A DNA stretch of 22,500 nt from Chrysomallon squamiferum (lineage: Eukaryota; Mollusca; Gastropoda; Neomphalida; Peltospiridae), in contig CM022671.1 of assembly GCA_012295275.1 (NCBI GenBank), positions 3,372,565 to 3,395,064 on the forward strand. The letters run 5' to 3'. Below are positions 1-18,379 of the stretch, one piece after another. A model generated the notes under the pieces. It was not told the DNA's origin, searched no databases, and worked only from the letters and a program-made list of their open reading frames with translations. Position 1 is the stretch's first letter; every line of letters starts with the position of its first letter. The position numbers and the translations under genes are program-made.

Positions 1-426
1 GCCTACAGTTAGTTTTCAACAGTTAGTCTACAGTTAGGATTTAATTGCAGTTATAAAAAAAAAACACTGAGCTATATTTTTGGTTCGTTTGATCTTTTAC
101 AGTTAATTGCTAACATGAAATGACAGTGATGTCAAAACATCTGTTGTGTGATAAAAATGCCCTGCTATTTTTTTTCTTGAATAACTGAATTTACTGTGAA
201 AAGAATCAAAATTATAAACTGTGTCTGTGTGTGTGAAAAAACATCTGAATATTAGAATAAAAAATTCTGAACATTCTCTGTGCAGTTTTATAATGTTTAT
301 TCTTTGTAAAGAACTAAAAATTATAAGTGAATGTAAATTTAATTATGACTAGTTTTTTTTCATATTTTATTTAATTGTTCTTCTTGTATATACTTCATTT
401 TAACATCTATTACTTTATATTTGTAG
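1..426 (+). other. Gi alpha intron 1, 3' part
   Basis: This is AT-rich intronic sequence ending in the exon 2 acceptor. ACAGTTAG occurs three times within the first 40 bases, spaced 11-14 bases apart. No exon 1-like coding sequence (MGC... to LLLLG) was found, so the start of the gene is outside the window. Confidence 0.8.
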
Positions 427-469
427 GTGCTGGTGAATCGGGAAAAAGTACGATTGTGAAACAAATGAA
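427..469 (+). CDS. GNAI: Gi alpha exon 2 (P-loop)
   Basis: This 43-nt exon runs from acceptor TTTGTAG to donor GTAAGT. Its first two bases complete the glycine-40 codon begun in the missing exon 1. It encodes the nucleotide-binding P-loop GAGESGKST followed by IVKQM, and ends two bases into the lysine-54 codon. The size and both split codons match the standard vertebrate GNAI exon 2. Confidence 0.96.
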
Positions 470-3400
470 GTAAGTTGAAAATTCAGTAGTTAACATCAAG
501 GTTTTTTTCACAGCTTTTATAAGTAAATTGTATCTTGAAGCAAATTACAGTTTACTGTGATAGTTATTAGCGACATTTCATTTTGGTGATAATGATACAT
601 TTAGAATGTAACGTTTTAAAATAATCCAACTTTTGACCCCTGATAGGTCATAATAACGGCAATATAAAGTTTGTATTGAGATGTTGTTAAAGTAACATTG
701 ATTTACAAGCATGATGATAATTTTAAAGCAAACAACGCTGTTTATTTGAAAATGTTGAAGTTTATTTCAAAATCATTTAATCATGATGCCATTCAAATTA
801 TTTGAACAGAACAGAAAGGAAGACGAACCGATATTTGCTGGATTTCACAACGTTCAGTAATTTTTGTTTTATTTTGTAGAATTATCCATGAGAAGGGTTA
901 CTCACAAGAAGAATGTCTGCAGTACAAACCTGTAGTCTACAGCAACACTATTCAGTCAATGATAGCCATCATTCGTGCTATGGGACAGCTAAAAATAGAC
1001 TTTGACAATCCTGACAGAGCGGTCAGTTGATATTGATTTCATTTTGAAAATCTAGTTAACCTGAAACAGCTTACATAACTGTTAATTAGCTTGAGGCAGG
1101 TGTGTCTAGTTACTAGCCTAGCTTCCATTCAGTTACCTAATATATGATTGGTTATCCTTATCCTGCTTAGTTAGGTAATATTTCATTGGATACTATTTTT
1201 GTGAAATAACAACTACAGGAAGTTAGGTAATTTTTTGCTGCATGCATTTTTTATCAATGTGGAAATATAATTTTAAGCGAGTAATGTAACAAAACTCAGA
1301 CTGCTTTTTTTTTTGGTAAGCTGTGTTAAATATAACTGCTTTGTCATATTTTATGATTAAATGTCACTTATTTTTGAAATGCTGCCTGAATATTTAACAT
1401 TTCTCTACTTTGTTTGAGTGCAGACATCATTACTGCAGTTAGGAGTGTTAAATAAAAAATGCGCTGTTAAATGCCAGAACAGTTTAACGTTTGGAAGTTG
1501 TAATTTATTTAATAAGTTTTCCATTACAGCAGTAGAGTTGAGTCATTATTGATTTGTTAACTGCAGAATTTCAGGTGTCTGATGTGTTTTTAACTGAAAC
1601 AGGATGCTGTTTATTTAAAAACCTGGTTTTTAAAGATAATTCTATTTAGTCATTCTATAGCAAACGAGCTCTACATTTGATTCAATTAGGTGTGAAACAA
1701 AAAGCCAAGATATGTGTACCACTTTGTATCCAGCTTAATGTATTGCCTGTTATTCTGTTTCAAAACAGATGTTTGCTAAAATACAGTTGAACCTTCACAT
1801 TCTTTTATGAAATTAAATGAAATAAAAGTATAGATATTTATAATTGAAGTATTGAATAATTTACAAATTCAGTGAGCAAGGAAGAAAAAATTACTCAAAT
1901 CAGTATAAATATTAGGACAATAATAATTATAATAAGAGTTATTTTGACGTTTAACCTTATGAAATTTAAAAATGTTCTGTAACTTGCTGGTTGACTTGTG
2001 TCTAGGTAGTATTTCACTTGTGTTTTATTTAAAGGCTGATTTGTCTGTTTTGAAATTTAAAAGCTCAGTTTCATCCATTAACTGCATGAGAGTAGCTAGT
2101 GGAGTGGAAGCACCAAGTTCCTTTTCATATCATTCTTTAAAAAAAAAATTAATGTATTTTTCTTATTTACTAATGTTAATATTAAAATTAGCTGAGATAT
2201 TAAACATACTCATTTTTCATATACACAATTACACAATTATATTTTGGCAGTATTCAGTGAACATTTTCTGATGTATTTTATAATTGTTTATCTCAGGAAG
2301 ATGCAAGACAGTTTTTTGCTCTGGTTGGCAATGCTGATGAAGGAGAGCTATCACAAGAGGTGGCAGCCATTATGAAGAGATTATGGAAAGATGGTGGAGT
2401 TCAGAAATGTTTTGGCCGGTCAAGAGAATACCAGTTGAATGACTCGGCAGAATAGTTAGTATAGTTGTTTGTTTGTTATACCAAATAATTTACATTGTTA
2501 TGATGTACCTACAGTATTACAAAAAAATAGCATTAATACATTTTTATACTTTGACTTTTGTCCGTATCATTTCTTTGGTAATTATTAATAAAGTGTGGCA
2601 GTGATGTAACGTATGTTATGCATGAAGGATTAATCTTGAAGTTTTATCAAACGGTTTACACTTTGTTTTGATAATTATGCATTCTTGTTATTTGATACCC
2701 GAAACTGCTTTTATTTCAGCTATTTGAATGCTCTGGACAGGATATCAAACCAGGGTTATATCCCCACTGAACAGGATGTGTTACGAACCAGAGTGAAAAC
2801 TACAGGAATTGTTGAAACACATTTCACTTTTAAAGATTTGCATTTTAAGTATGTTGTTTCTATATTTTAATGATTACATTTGCTTCTAAATTGTTTTGTT
2901 AACAGCGTGTTAAATTAAATAAAGCATGTATCTTAAATACGGGATTGATCAGCTGTGTTGTTAATATGATTTTAAAATGAAACACATAAATGACAAGAAA
3001 TAGTTTCATTTCATATAAAGCTTGAAGCATTTTCTGCCAAATGTTATGTCTAGAAAATTGCAGAAATATTAACTGAATAAATTCAGGTAGGTGCTTGAAG
3101 CAGATTTGATAGATCACGTTTGAACTGTCATAGTGAAGCAGGTTTGTAATCCCTTTTTTTTTTTTACTGTAATAAGATTGATAGATTGATATTTGCTGCA
3201 TGAAATAGTTGGTATTATTCCCAGCCTTGGGTCAGATATGCTGGTCAAGCTATATTGTGTTTAAGTCAATAGTTTAAATATATATATTTTTTATTATTGA
3301 GGACGACCAGTTTTGAATTATTTTTAACTATGACATTTCTTTTCAGAATGTTTGATGTTGGAGGTCAGAGGTCAGAAAGGAAGAAGTGGATTCATTGTTT

Positions 3401-4506
3401 TGAGGGAGTCACTGCAATCATCTTCATTGTGGCTATGAGTGAATACGACCTGACACTGGCTGAGGATCAGGAAATGGTAAGTATTGTTCTTTATTTTCAT
3501 TTATTGTTATTAGTCATTGTCTGGCAGTAAGTGGTTTGTTGCTTTTTCTCTGAACAAGCTTGACAAATAATCTTTTAATAAGAAAAATGATGACCTACTT
3601 GGCTAAAAAAAAAGAAAAAAAACTTTAAAAATTCAAGATTACTGATTCTGAACAGCATACTGATATTTTTAAATAATAATTTTAGCTAAAAATTTATACA
3701 ACTCGCTAATATTGACAATTTTTCATATTAGTTTAATATAAAATGTAATTGCTGAATTGAGCAATGTATGTTTATGTTGATGATGGTTTGTAAAATTTCT
3801 TTTCATTTGTTTTTCTTTTCAGAACCGGATGATGGAAAGTATGAAACTCTTTGACTCAATCTGCAACAATAAGTGGTTTACAGACACATCAATTATTCTT
3901 TTCCTTAACAAGAAAGATCTTTTTGAGCAGAAGATTGAGAACTCAAAACTGACCATCTGTTTTCCTGAATACACTGGTGAGTTGATATTTTAACAGACAT
4001 GATTTTGAGTTACAAGATTTTAAAATATGTTTCAGGGGAGAAAAAAAAGAAGATTAAATTTGGCAGTAATGTTGAAATAGATGTATAAATTACTTATGTA
4101 TGCTTATCATTATATAATACCTTCTAAACACTATCTAAACTTAAACATTACCTTTTAACCTGTGTCACCCTGATTTATTTATTTTTCCTTCTTGATGTAG
4201 AAACTGAACAGATAAAAATAACAAATATTTAAAGGGGAAATAAGTGAAGGAGTAAATGTATTTAAATATTTAAAATGAGAAAAAAAATAATAAGTGTGGT
4301 AAATGGTGTTTTCAGGAGCAAACACATATGAAGAGGCTGCTGCATACATTCAGCTTCAGTTTGAGAATCTTAACAAGAAGAAGGACACAAAGGAAATTTA
4401 TACTCACTTCACATGTGCCACCGACACCAACAATGTGCAGTTTGTGTTTGACGCTGTCACTGATGTCATCATCAAAAACAACCTCAAGGACTGTGGTCTT
4501 TTCTAA
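427..4506 (+). CDS. GNAI: G-protein alpha subunit, Gi class (exons 2-8 of 8 coding exons; 5' partial)
   Basis: This is the GTP-binding alpha subunit of an inhibitory heterotrimeric G protein, which couples membrane receptors to adenylyl cyclase and other effectors. The exons join as 427-469, 880-1021, 2297-2454, 2720-2848, 3347-3476, 3823-3976 and 4316-4506, giving 315 residues. With the usual 118-nt first coding exon, which is upstream of the window, the total is 354 residues, the normal Gi length. Visible motifs are the P-loop GAGESGKST (residue 40 on), RTRVKTTG with Arg178 and the switch I threonine, [12 protein letters not shown] with catalytic Gln204, NKKD (269-272), TCATDT (324 on), and the end [10 protein letters not shown]. 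Cys351 is the pertussis-toxin ADP-ribosylation site. The ending separates Gi from Go (GCGLY). All donors are GT and all acceptors AG, with no stop in any joined exon. Identification is very secure; the paralogue number is not. Confidence 0.97.
880..1021 (+). CDS. GNAI: Gi alpha exon 3 (start of helical domain)
   Basis: This 142-nt exon covers residues 54-101, including [13 protein letters not shown] and [16 protein letters not shown], the linker and helix A of the all-helical domain. The acceptor is ATTTTGTAG and the donor GTCAGT. It ends in phase 0 after an alanine codon. The segment DFDNPDRA differs from the vertebrate DFGD-type loop, which is a variable spot in the family. Confidence 0.96.
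1022..2296 (+). other. Gi alpha intron 3 (1275 nt)
   Basis: This is the largest intron of the gene in the window. It is AT-rich with no recognisable exon or element. An apparent 99-codon reading frame at 1972-2271 has biased AT-rich composition and no matching splice signals. Confidence 0.8.
2297..2454 (+). CDS. GNAI: Gi alpha exon 4 (helical domain)
   Basis: This 158-nt exon covers residues 102-154, including [27 protein letters not shown] and [10 protein letters not shown]. The acceptor is TTATCTCAG and the donor GTTAGT, two bases into a tyrosine codon completed by exon 5. The loop around [12 protein letters not shown] is the least conserved part of Gi proteins and departs from the vertebrate form as expected for an invertebrate. 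Confidence 0.96.
2720..2848 (+). CDS. GNAI: Gi alpha exon 5 (switch I)
   Basis: This 129-nt exon covers residues 154-197, including [17 protein letters not shown] and [14 protein letters not shown]. It carries Arg178, the GTPase arginine and cholera-toxin target position, and the Mg-binding threonine of switch I. The acceptor is TTTATTTCAG and the donor GTATGT. It ends two bases into the lysine-197 codon. Confidence 0.97.
3347..3476 (+). CDS. GNAI: Gi alpha exon 6 (switch II)
   Basis: This 130-nt exon covers residues 197-240 with [14 protein letters not shown] (catalytic Gln204) and [11 protein letters not shown]. The acceptor is TTTCTTTTCAG and the donor GTAAGT, phase 0 at the end. The stretch [17 protein letters not shown] differs from the vertebrate CVALSDYDLVLAEDEEM and could help place the species among invertebrate Gi sequences. 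Confidence 0.97.
3823..3976 (+). CDS. GNAI: Gi alpha exon 7 (NKKD guanine-specificity motif)
   Basis: This 154-nt exon covers residues 241-292 with [30 protein letters not shown] and CFPEYTG. The NKKD motif recognises the guanine ring. The acceptor is TTTTTCTTTTCAG and the donor GTGAGT, one base into the glycine codon. The loop [12 protein letters not shown] has lysine where most Gi proteins I recall have a proline (KSPLTIC). Confidence 0.97.
4316..4506 (+). CDS. GNAI: Gi alpha exon 8 (C-terminus and stop)
   Basis: The 191 coding nt cover residues 292-354 with [27 protein letters not shown] and the receptor-contacting tail [12 protein letters not shown], then TAA at 4504-4506. The acceptor is GTGTTTTCAG. 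The same exon continues only 5 nt past the stop before a consensus donor, so its non-coding part is tiny. Confidence 0.97.
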
Positions 4507-4511
4507 ATGCT
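4507..4511 (+). other. GNAI: Gi alpha 3' UTR, first 5 nt before a UTR intron (4512-4818)
   Basis: A consensus donor GTAAGT begins at 4512, five bases after the stop codon. A matching acceptor with a long T-rich tract, TTTTTTAACAG, ends at 4818. The predicted 307-nt intron lies wholly in the 3' UTR. Because the junction is under 50 nt from the stop, it should not trigger nonsense-mediated decay. I recall that vertebrate GNAI2 and GNAI3 also have a non-coding ninth exon. Confidence 0.7.
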
Positions 4512-5005
4512 GTAAGTTGATGTTTTAGTCCCAATTTTTTTTTTTATGCATATTAAATTACTATTATTATTTTTTTTTTTTTTAAATGTATATTGTCAAA
4601 AATTGTATTATTCATTAACAGATGTTTCAAAAAATTTGTTGTGAAATTGTTATGATCTAGGTGGCTTTTTTTGTTTTTTTTTTTCTGTGCTACAAATGAC
4701 ACATTACATTAATTTTCACCTGAGCAATATTTACATGGATAGTTTGGTGCCTCTACTGTGTTATAATATAATTTCTGTGAGTGTAGGTTTTATTTTGTTA
4801 TTTTTATTTTTTTAACAGGTTGTTTGACGGAGCATGGGTCCAAAATTCCTCTCATTTCTGATGGCTTTTTGCAGATGCCTGCTTGTCAGAAATGTAGTTA
4901 TCTCCCTTACCTCACAGTGGACTATCTCCCATGTGTTTACGGTTTTGTGTGGTTCACTTCTGGTGAAACAAGCAAAATATGGAAACGATATTAGAGCTGG
5001 TTTGA

Positions 5006-5011
5006 AATAAA
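5006..5011 (+). terminator. Proximal poly(A) signal candidate AATAAA for Gi alpha
   Basis: AATAAA lies about 190 nt into the predicted UTR exon 9 and is followed 20 nt later by a poly(T) run that could act as a downstream element. Use of this site would give a short 3' UTR of roughly 0.2 kb. Confidence 0.4.
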
Positions 5012-8000
5012 ATTCATTACCAGTTTTTTTTTTTATAAACAAAAAAAAAACAAGAAAAAACAAACAATATTTAGGGCCTTAATGTCACTAGTTATGTACT
5101 CAGTGCTTGTAAAATGTGTAACTGTGTATTCCTCTGTGTATTAATCACGTAAACAGACACTGAGCTTGAAGATGACCGGTTAAACTCCTTCCTTGTTAAC
5201 CTTAGATCTGTCATTTGGAATCAAGCCCTCTTAAAATGTTTGTCTAAGGTTATGTTCTACATCTCCAGCTGAGCTTCCACTTAATATATGTATGTGTATC
5301 TTCACACTATCGTTGTTAGTGTAACAGTTTAATTGCTATTTTCATACAATTCCATTTATTACTGTTATTACTGGACCAATATTTTAGTTTTAATTTTAAA
5401 GAAAAACAATTGGCATAGTTATTTATGATAAAATTTTATGCTGGAAAATACTTTTAAATATCTACATTATTATTTTAAAAATAAAAAGCTTATATCAAAA
5501 GTAGTTACACTAACTAAAATAAGGGCTTTATTAATTTTATTTCCCACTGTATGATATTCTGTCTACTTAAGTTTTTGATATTTGTGTGAAATGTTTATTT
5601 AATATTTTGATAACTTTTTTATTTTTATTTTATTTTTATTTTTATTTTTTTGTCTTTAAATCTCATATATTTTTGTAATCAGGTATTTTATTTAAATATT
5701 GACCACTGACAAAGACATAAATAAAAAATATTTAAAAAATCTCAGTTAATAAAGTAAGAATTAACAAATTAAATTTGGATTTGCTGAAAATAGGAGTTCC
5801 TAATACACGTGGATTCAAAGACAATATTTATAGTTAATGTTGACTTTAGTAAATGTAGTAATGTAGTTATTTACAGTTTGAGTGAATGAAGATTGGTATT
5901 AAATTAGAGGTAAAATAACAAATATTTAAAGGGCAATAACAGATAGGAGTTGTCATCAAAATCACTAGCATACTTTGTTCATCAGATATCAAATTTCTGT
6001 TACGAAACTTCCACACAGAGGTATAGTGGAACAGTTAATTACTCTTGAAAAAATGTTGTGTTGGAAGAAATGCTTTAGTAAAAATTGTCTTCATATTATT
6101 TATTTTTTTCTGAATATTCATCTATTAATATTTTTTTTTAAATTATCTAATTTATTATGTGTACTTGAATAAAAATTATATTTAGAAAACTGCAAAGTAT
6201 ATTGTCATAAATTACTAAATACAACTTTGCTATGAATAATATGCATTTAGTTTACAATTGTCTAATCAGTTTAAATATATTCATGTTTGTTAAAACAAAA
6301 TTTTAATTGATTATTCATGAAGTTTTTTTTCTCTGAAATTTATAATTACTGAGATCTGAGACTAAATACAAATTATTGTGAAGTGTAATTTGGCGGAGGA
6401 CAATGGTTTAACTCACATCTGCTAAATTCATTGTTCATCAGACATTGCATTTGTTGATGTTATTATTTTTATTAGTTTCTGCAGAATGTAAATTAGCAAA
6501 GGTCAGTGTATTGTAGATGATAGATGCTTCTTTTAACAATGTTGAATGTTGTTAACACCAAAATAATGTACTGCAATAATTCAAACAATTTAAATTTCAT
6601 ATGTGTTGTTTGACAGCTTGCTCACTGGCACGATTCAGTATGTTAACCTGTCTGAAAAAACAAACTGATGTTTTTGTTAATAAGAAAACTCAGAAATAAT
6701 TATCAAATTCAGTGGGTAGGAATAATTATTATTTCGTACTTTGAAATATTATTACGTCATAAGTTTATTTAACCTTTATTTGTTTAACACTTCTTTTAAA
6801 CTTTGGTATTTTTTATTAAAATATTTTGTTTTCGAGAAACTTAAATCTAGGTGTTACTTTATAACAGCAGAATTTGTATTTCAGCTGTAAATAAACAAAA
6901 ATTTAGTTTTTTACTTAATATTTTGGTTTATATATTTTTTTAAATGCTGCCTTGCTCATCTTGCCAAAATCAAAAATTAAGCCAAATACACAAAGTAATT
7001 GATTTTTAATTTGCCAAAGATTTCATATTATTAGAAACAGAGAAAACAACATCAAAATGACATTTTTATAAAACGAGTGTAACTGGATATTACAAACATC
7101 AATACCAACCGTTGATTTGAACATTTTCTCACTTGGTATCTGAATTTTGGTTGCAAAAGGCACCCAAGAGATTAACAATAGTTTATTCAAGAAAATCTTT
7201 TAAATTTCAACAGTTTGACTTAGTTTAATGGATTTAAAAAAAATAAAAGTGGTTTCAGTTTTTTCATTGAGATTTCGTTCTTTGGAATTAATCATGGTTG
7301 TATCATTGAAAGTTTAGAATAATCATGAAACTGTTCACACAGAAAGAAACTTAAATATTTGGCCAGTAGCTATCCTGGGTTCATTTTCATTGCTTTAATT
7401 TATTCCTTGTTCATGTTTATTTTGAATTTTTTTTAATTTTTTAATTTTATTTTTTTTATTAAAATTGAAGTTGTAATTGTTCAAATGTAAAATTGAAATA
7501 ATTACTTTGTCGTGTTATTTTAAAGAAATAGAAATTTTAAAATAATAAATAAAATAAAGCTATAAAGTCTGGTTTGGAAGGTAAAAATTGTCAAAGATGA
7601 TGGTGAAATCCCAGTGTTAACTGTTGTGTTAAATGCTATGCCAGTTAGATTTCATACATGCAGTTTAATACTGAGTTCTAATAATAAATCTTAGGATTTC
7701 TCCAGTCCGTAATTACATTAAATTAAAAACAATTTATGATTATTTTTAATTAAATGAGTGCATCCTCAGACAATAATTAATTAAACAAAATTATTATTAA
7801 TTAGAGATTGTTCATCCATGGACAGTAGATAAAATAACTTGAATGTTTATGTAGACTGTGAAACTGTATTTTGTGTCCTGTAGTTTTTAACTGAAGCCTG
7901 GTTTAGAGACACAGTGACATACATTTTGTTTAGAATATTTATCTGTCCCTGGCTTTATTGTGATAATATATTTATTTTTCTGCCTTGGGTGCAATTTGCA

Positions 8001-10249
8001 AGTTATGATATTTGATGTTTAAACTTGTTTACAGTGTCTTGTCAGATCACCACATATAGATTTTTACCTTTATGTAGTCTGGAATTGGAAAAAAATTGTA
8101 TAGAGTTCAGTGTTGTAATCATTGTTGTGGTTCCAAACTTTCTGTTAATGTGTGTCGTTTTTCCAAATGGTAAAGGAACTTTCTTGAATATGTCAGTTGT
8201 GTAATATTTGTGTAATAGTCACTTTTTTCTTTCCTTTTTTTCGTTTTGGAAATGTTAAGTAATTTGATATATTTACAAGTTATCCAACATAATAATTCAG
8301 TAACTTCTGTAGTTTAAAATGTCACTGCTATGTTAAACAGTAATTTAAATTTGTTATTGATTTTCATGAACAAAACCAGAAGATGTGAAAAAATGCATGC
8401 CATAGCTTTTGTATTAGAAATTAATGGCTGCTGTAAATTTCATCACAAGTGAAAACTTGAGAAAACAATACCATGGATTTTGTGTATTTATTTAAGAGCT
8501 GTCATAAAGCTGAATCATAGATTTGATTATTAACAAGGTCATAAAGCAATGTGTCACAAGTTAGTCGCTGTGTTTAACTACATAGCAGTTGTTATAGCTA
8601 GGCTGTGTGTTAGAAATGTTAGCTGTCCCTTCCATTCACAGGTTCAGGTGTTTTTAAACACACATCAACATCAGATGGGATAGAAAGATACTGTAATGTG
8701 AACTGTTTGCTTTCTACAACTGAACAATATGCACACACACAAACACACACAGCTATGCATTTTTACCTTCTTTGAAAGATAAAAAATGTAAAGTGCCTTT
8801 AAAAACATAACAGCTGATGGCACAGTGACTTAATAACTCAAAATCAGAAAATGGTTGAAGTTAAAATTAACCAGCTGAGAGTAGAGAATGAATTACTAAA
8901 TTTAAAGTTTTATTTACATGGTCACATTTCTATTGTATAAAAAAAAAATAAAAAAAAAAAATTTAATAAAAAAAAATTAATAAAAAAAAAATTGCTTTCA
9001 TGATAATATTGATAAAAAAGTGTTTTATAGTAGAAGTATATACATTGTTAAAGCTAAAATATAACAACCCATTACATTAAAAACATACTGCCTGGAATTA
9101 TGTACTTAAGAATTTGCAGACATATTGACTGGACTTAATATTACTTTTTATTTTGTGTATTTGCAGTTAAATGTTTTTTAATCTTTTGTTTGGCTGATTT
9201 ACAGAACAGAGACCTATGTGTCATTTACAAACAATTGAAAATAATTTGTATCGTTGATGTATGTTAAATATTTTTACACAGCCAGAGACATAAAAAAATT
9301 GTAGTTCTAAGCAATCATTAATTTAAAAATATATATATATTATTATTATTATTATTATTTTTTTATTATTATTTTTTATTTAATTTTTCAAATTTCTCAT
9401 TTTCTTTTTATCCTTTGAAAAGGCTTGAATACTTGTTAGATTACTTTTATCATGTTGATATATATATATATATATATATATATGTACTACATGCTGGTAG
9501 ACAACTTGTGGTTCTCATTCCTGTTTTTAAAATGGCCTACACAGCTGAGATGGCAAATTAATTATTTTTTGGATTTGGTATATATCAAACAATTTACGTG
9601 TACAAGTCAATATTTAATAATAAAAGGAAACACTATTTTTTTTTTTCCCCCATTCATCCAAGGTACTTGTTAATAATTTGTACAGGTATACATATATTAT
9701 TTAATACCATTTATGATATTTAATGATCTAAGCAACCCATTATTTCTTTTTTCCATTTGTTTTTGGTTTTTCAACAATATTCAAATAATTTTTCAATGTC
9801 TGATCTGTGTTAAATATTTATTTTTAAAAAATTTGCTCATCTTAAGCAATTTATAATTTCTATGCCCTTTTTTTTTTGTCTTTTCTTTTTCTCAAAATTA
9901 AAATGGCTTCTATACTTCAAATAACATTCATCCTTTAGGTTTTTTTTCATTTATTTTTTATATAATAATTTTTTTTTGTGTGGGGGAGTTTTAAAAATAT
10001 CTACCAGGATGTTACATGTTAATGTATTTATGATGTACATAGTGGTTTTATAGCCGAAGTATTAACAATCATGATGCTACAGACATTATTATTTTTTTAA
10101 ACATTGTCTTTTATGTATTTAGTGGACCAATGAAATTTTGTCATTCACATCGATAATTCTGCTGGTTTGTCTATGTTAACCATGTATTCAAAATATTGAA
10201 TGTATTTTATCAACATGAACATTTTGTATTGTGTTTGTAATGCCTGTTT

Positions 10250-10255
10250 AAATAA
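10250..10255 (+). terminator. Distal poly(A) signal candidate AATAAA for Gi alpha
   Basis: AATAAA sits in a T/G-rich stretch and is followed by a TTTCTTTCACTTTT tract and then a TGTGAATGTGTTTGTGTATT element, the classical order for a metazoan cleavage site. It is the last such combination before the convergent gene. Confidence 0.45.
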
Positions 10256-10757
10256 ATTTTAGCTCAATATCATTTTTCTTTCACTTTTATTTATAACATG
10301 TGAATGTGTTTGTGTATTTGAGCATTTTCATTAACTTTTTAAGCATAAAACATTATTTGGTAAAGATAAAAATAAAAACAAATGCAATTCAGATAAAAAA
10401 TTTATTTCAGTTTTTCAAATTGATATTGATTATTAAAAATGGTGATGAACATGGATTTATCGATAAGATTAATATTGATAAAAATGATATTATTAGAGAT
10501 AGGGAAAATACAATGCCAGTGATAAAACTATTTAATGGAGTAATTTGCTTTATCATAACACATGCTTTTATCTTGGGATAAAAAGTACTTTCAGACAATT
10601 TTGTGAAATAGCATTCTTGTCTACAAAGCTTACTTTCAGTATACACTTTATTATCCTTTATTATTAGCAAAGTGGTCTCCAGGACAGTTATTTAGAGGTT
10701 TACAGAATGACTATTATTTGATTATTATGGTACTTTTAATATTAACAAACAGAAATC
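10256..10757. other. Convergent intergenic spacer between Gi alpha and GTF3C1
   Basis: About 0.5 kb of AT-rich sequence separates the distal poly(A) signal of the + strand gene from the poly(A) signal of the - strand gene. Overlapping reading frames on both strands here are rich in Ile, Lys and Asn and show GATAA-like low complexity, so I regard them as chance. Confidence 0.5.
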
Positions 10758-10965
10758 TTTATTATGGTTTCTGTTGGCATCATGACACATCTTCCATCTT
10801 GCTTTTAGTCAAATGTTTCCAGTATTGCACTTAAAGCTACATAAGGGAGAAGAAATCGGACATTTTCTTAATATCGATGTCAAAATTTACACATGAAATA
10901 ATAGTTCAGTGTTGGTGCTGGTTCTCTTTGGTTCTCTTTGTCTTGTTGCTAATGACAACCAGTTA
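10740..10965 (-). other. GTF3C1 3' UTR and poly(A) region
   Basis: About 0.2 kb follows the TAG without coding potential. It contains the direct duplication GGTTCTCTTT x2 (read on the + strand at 10920-10939). An AATAAA reads on the - strand at 10763-10758, followed by TTTCTGTTTGTT, a usable GU-rich downstream element. Confidence 0.5.
10758..10763 (-). terminator. GTF3C1 poly(A) signal AATAAA
   Basis: AATAAA on the - strand lies about 205 nt after the stop codon, with a U/GU-rich stretch just beyond. It is the first good hexamer after the last exon. Confidence 0.5.
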
Positions 10966-17958
<6,993 letters not shown>

Positions 17959-18069
17959 CTGCAGTACATTCAGATAATCTGAAATCAGTGTTATATAAAC
18001 AGTGCAATTAATAAAACCTGCATGTGATAAGATTTTTAAAAAAAAGCTTATTCTGATGTAACAGATAAC

Positions 18070-18190
18070 GTTTTAATGCTCTGATGAAGCTGTTGCCAAT
18101 TAAAACTTTTATTATCGGCCATAATCTGCACATCAATCAAATTTCCTGTATCCTGTGGCAGTGACCCATGTTTAATCCTTGCACCAGTTT
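18070..18190. other. Complex island: undetected exon or regulatory element
   Basis: On the - strand about 40 codons are open, including HGSLPQDTGNLIDVQIMADN and KSFNWQQLHQSIKT. A weak donor GTTATC after KT would join in phase to the 17958 exon, removing a short intron. The + strand is also open for 28 codons. Without a clear acceptor (CTGCCACAG is possible) I cannot choose between exon and conserved non-coding DNA. Confidence 0.3.
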
Positions 18191-18211
18191 TTATTATGTA
18201 TTATAAGTAAT

Positions 18212-18360
18212 GCTATTATTGGTGAATGGACTTCATACTATTACTAGTAACTGGACATTATACTAGTATTAGTGACTGGACATTATACTACTGTTAGTAA
18301 CTGGACATTACACTACTATTAGTAACTGGACATTACATTACTATTAGTGACTGGACTTTG
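18212..18360. repeat. 25-bp minisatellite, about six copies
   Basis: Unit of the form TAACTGGACATTAYACTACT followed by ATTAG, alternating TGACTGG and TAACTGG starts. Period is exactly 25 in the central copies. Confidence 0.9.
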
Positions 18361-18379
18361 TCAGTCAGCTGACTCTATT

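Larger units (their letters stand above)
4819..10270 (+). other. GNAI: Gi alpha 3' UTR (exon 9), possibly about 5.4 kb, with alternative poly(A) sites
   Basis: After the acceptor at 4818 there is no credible coding sequence until the convergent gene. The first 450 bases are less AT-rich and more complex, as expected of a proximal UTR. AATAAA hexamers occur at 5006-5011, near 5747 and at 10250-10255, and only the last has a clear GU-rich element downstream (about 10300-10320). Pumilio-type UGUANAUA octamers are present at 6886 and 10034. Most of this span is AT-rich with poly(T), poly(A) and (TA)n runs. The true 3' end cannot be decided from sequence, and everything beyond about 5.03 kb could be intergenic. 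Confidence 0.45.

Noticed and set aside
4812-5063. 83-codon - strand frame
   Set aside because: It is antisense to the predicted Gi alpha UTR exon, has no splice or start context, and has a low-complexity end.
10300-10670. Overlapping 93- and 87-codon reading frames on opposite strands
   Set aside because: They lie in the convergent spacer, are Ile/Lys/Asn-rich from AT-rich low-complexity DNA, and have no homology that I recognise.
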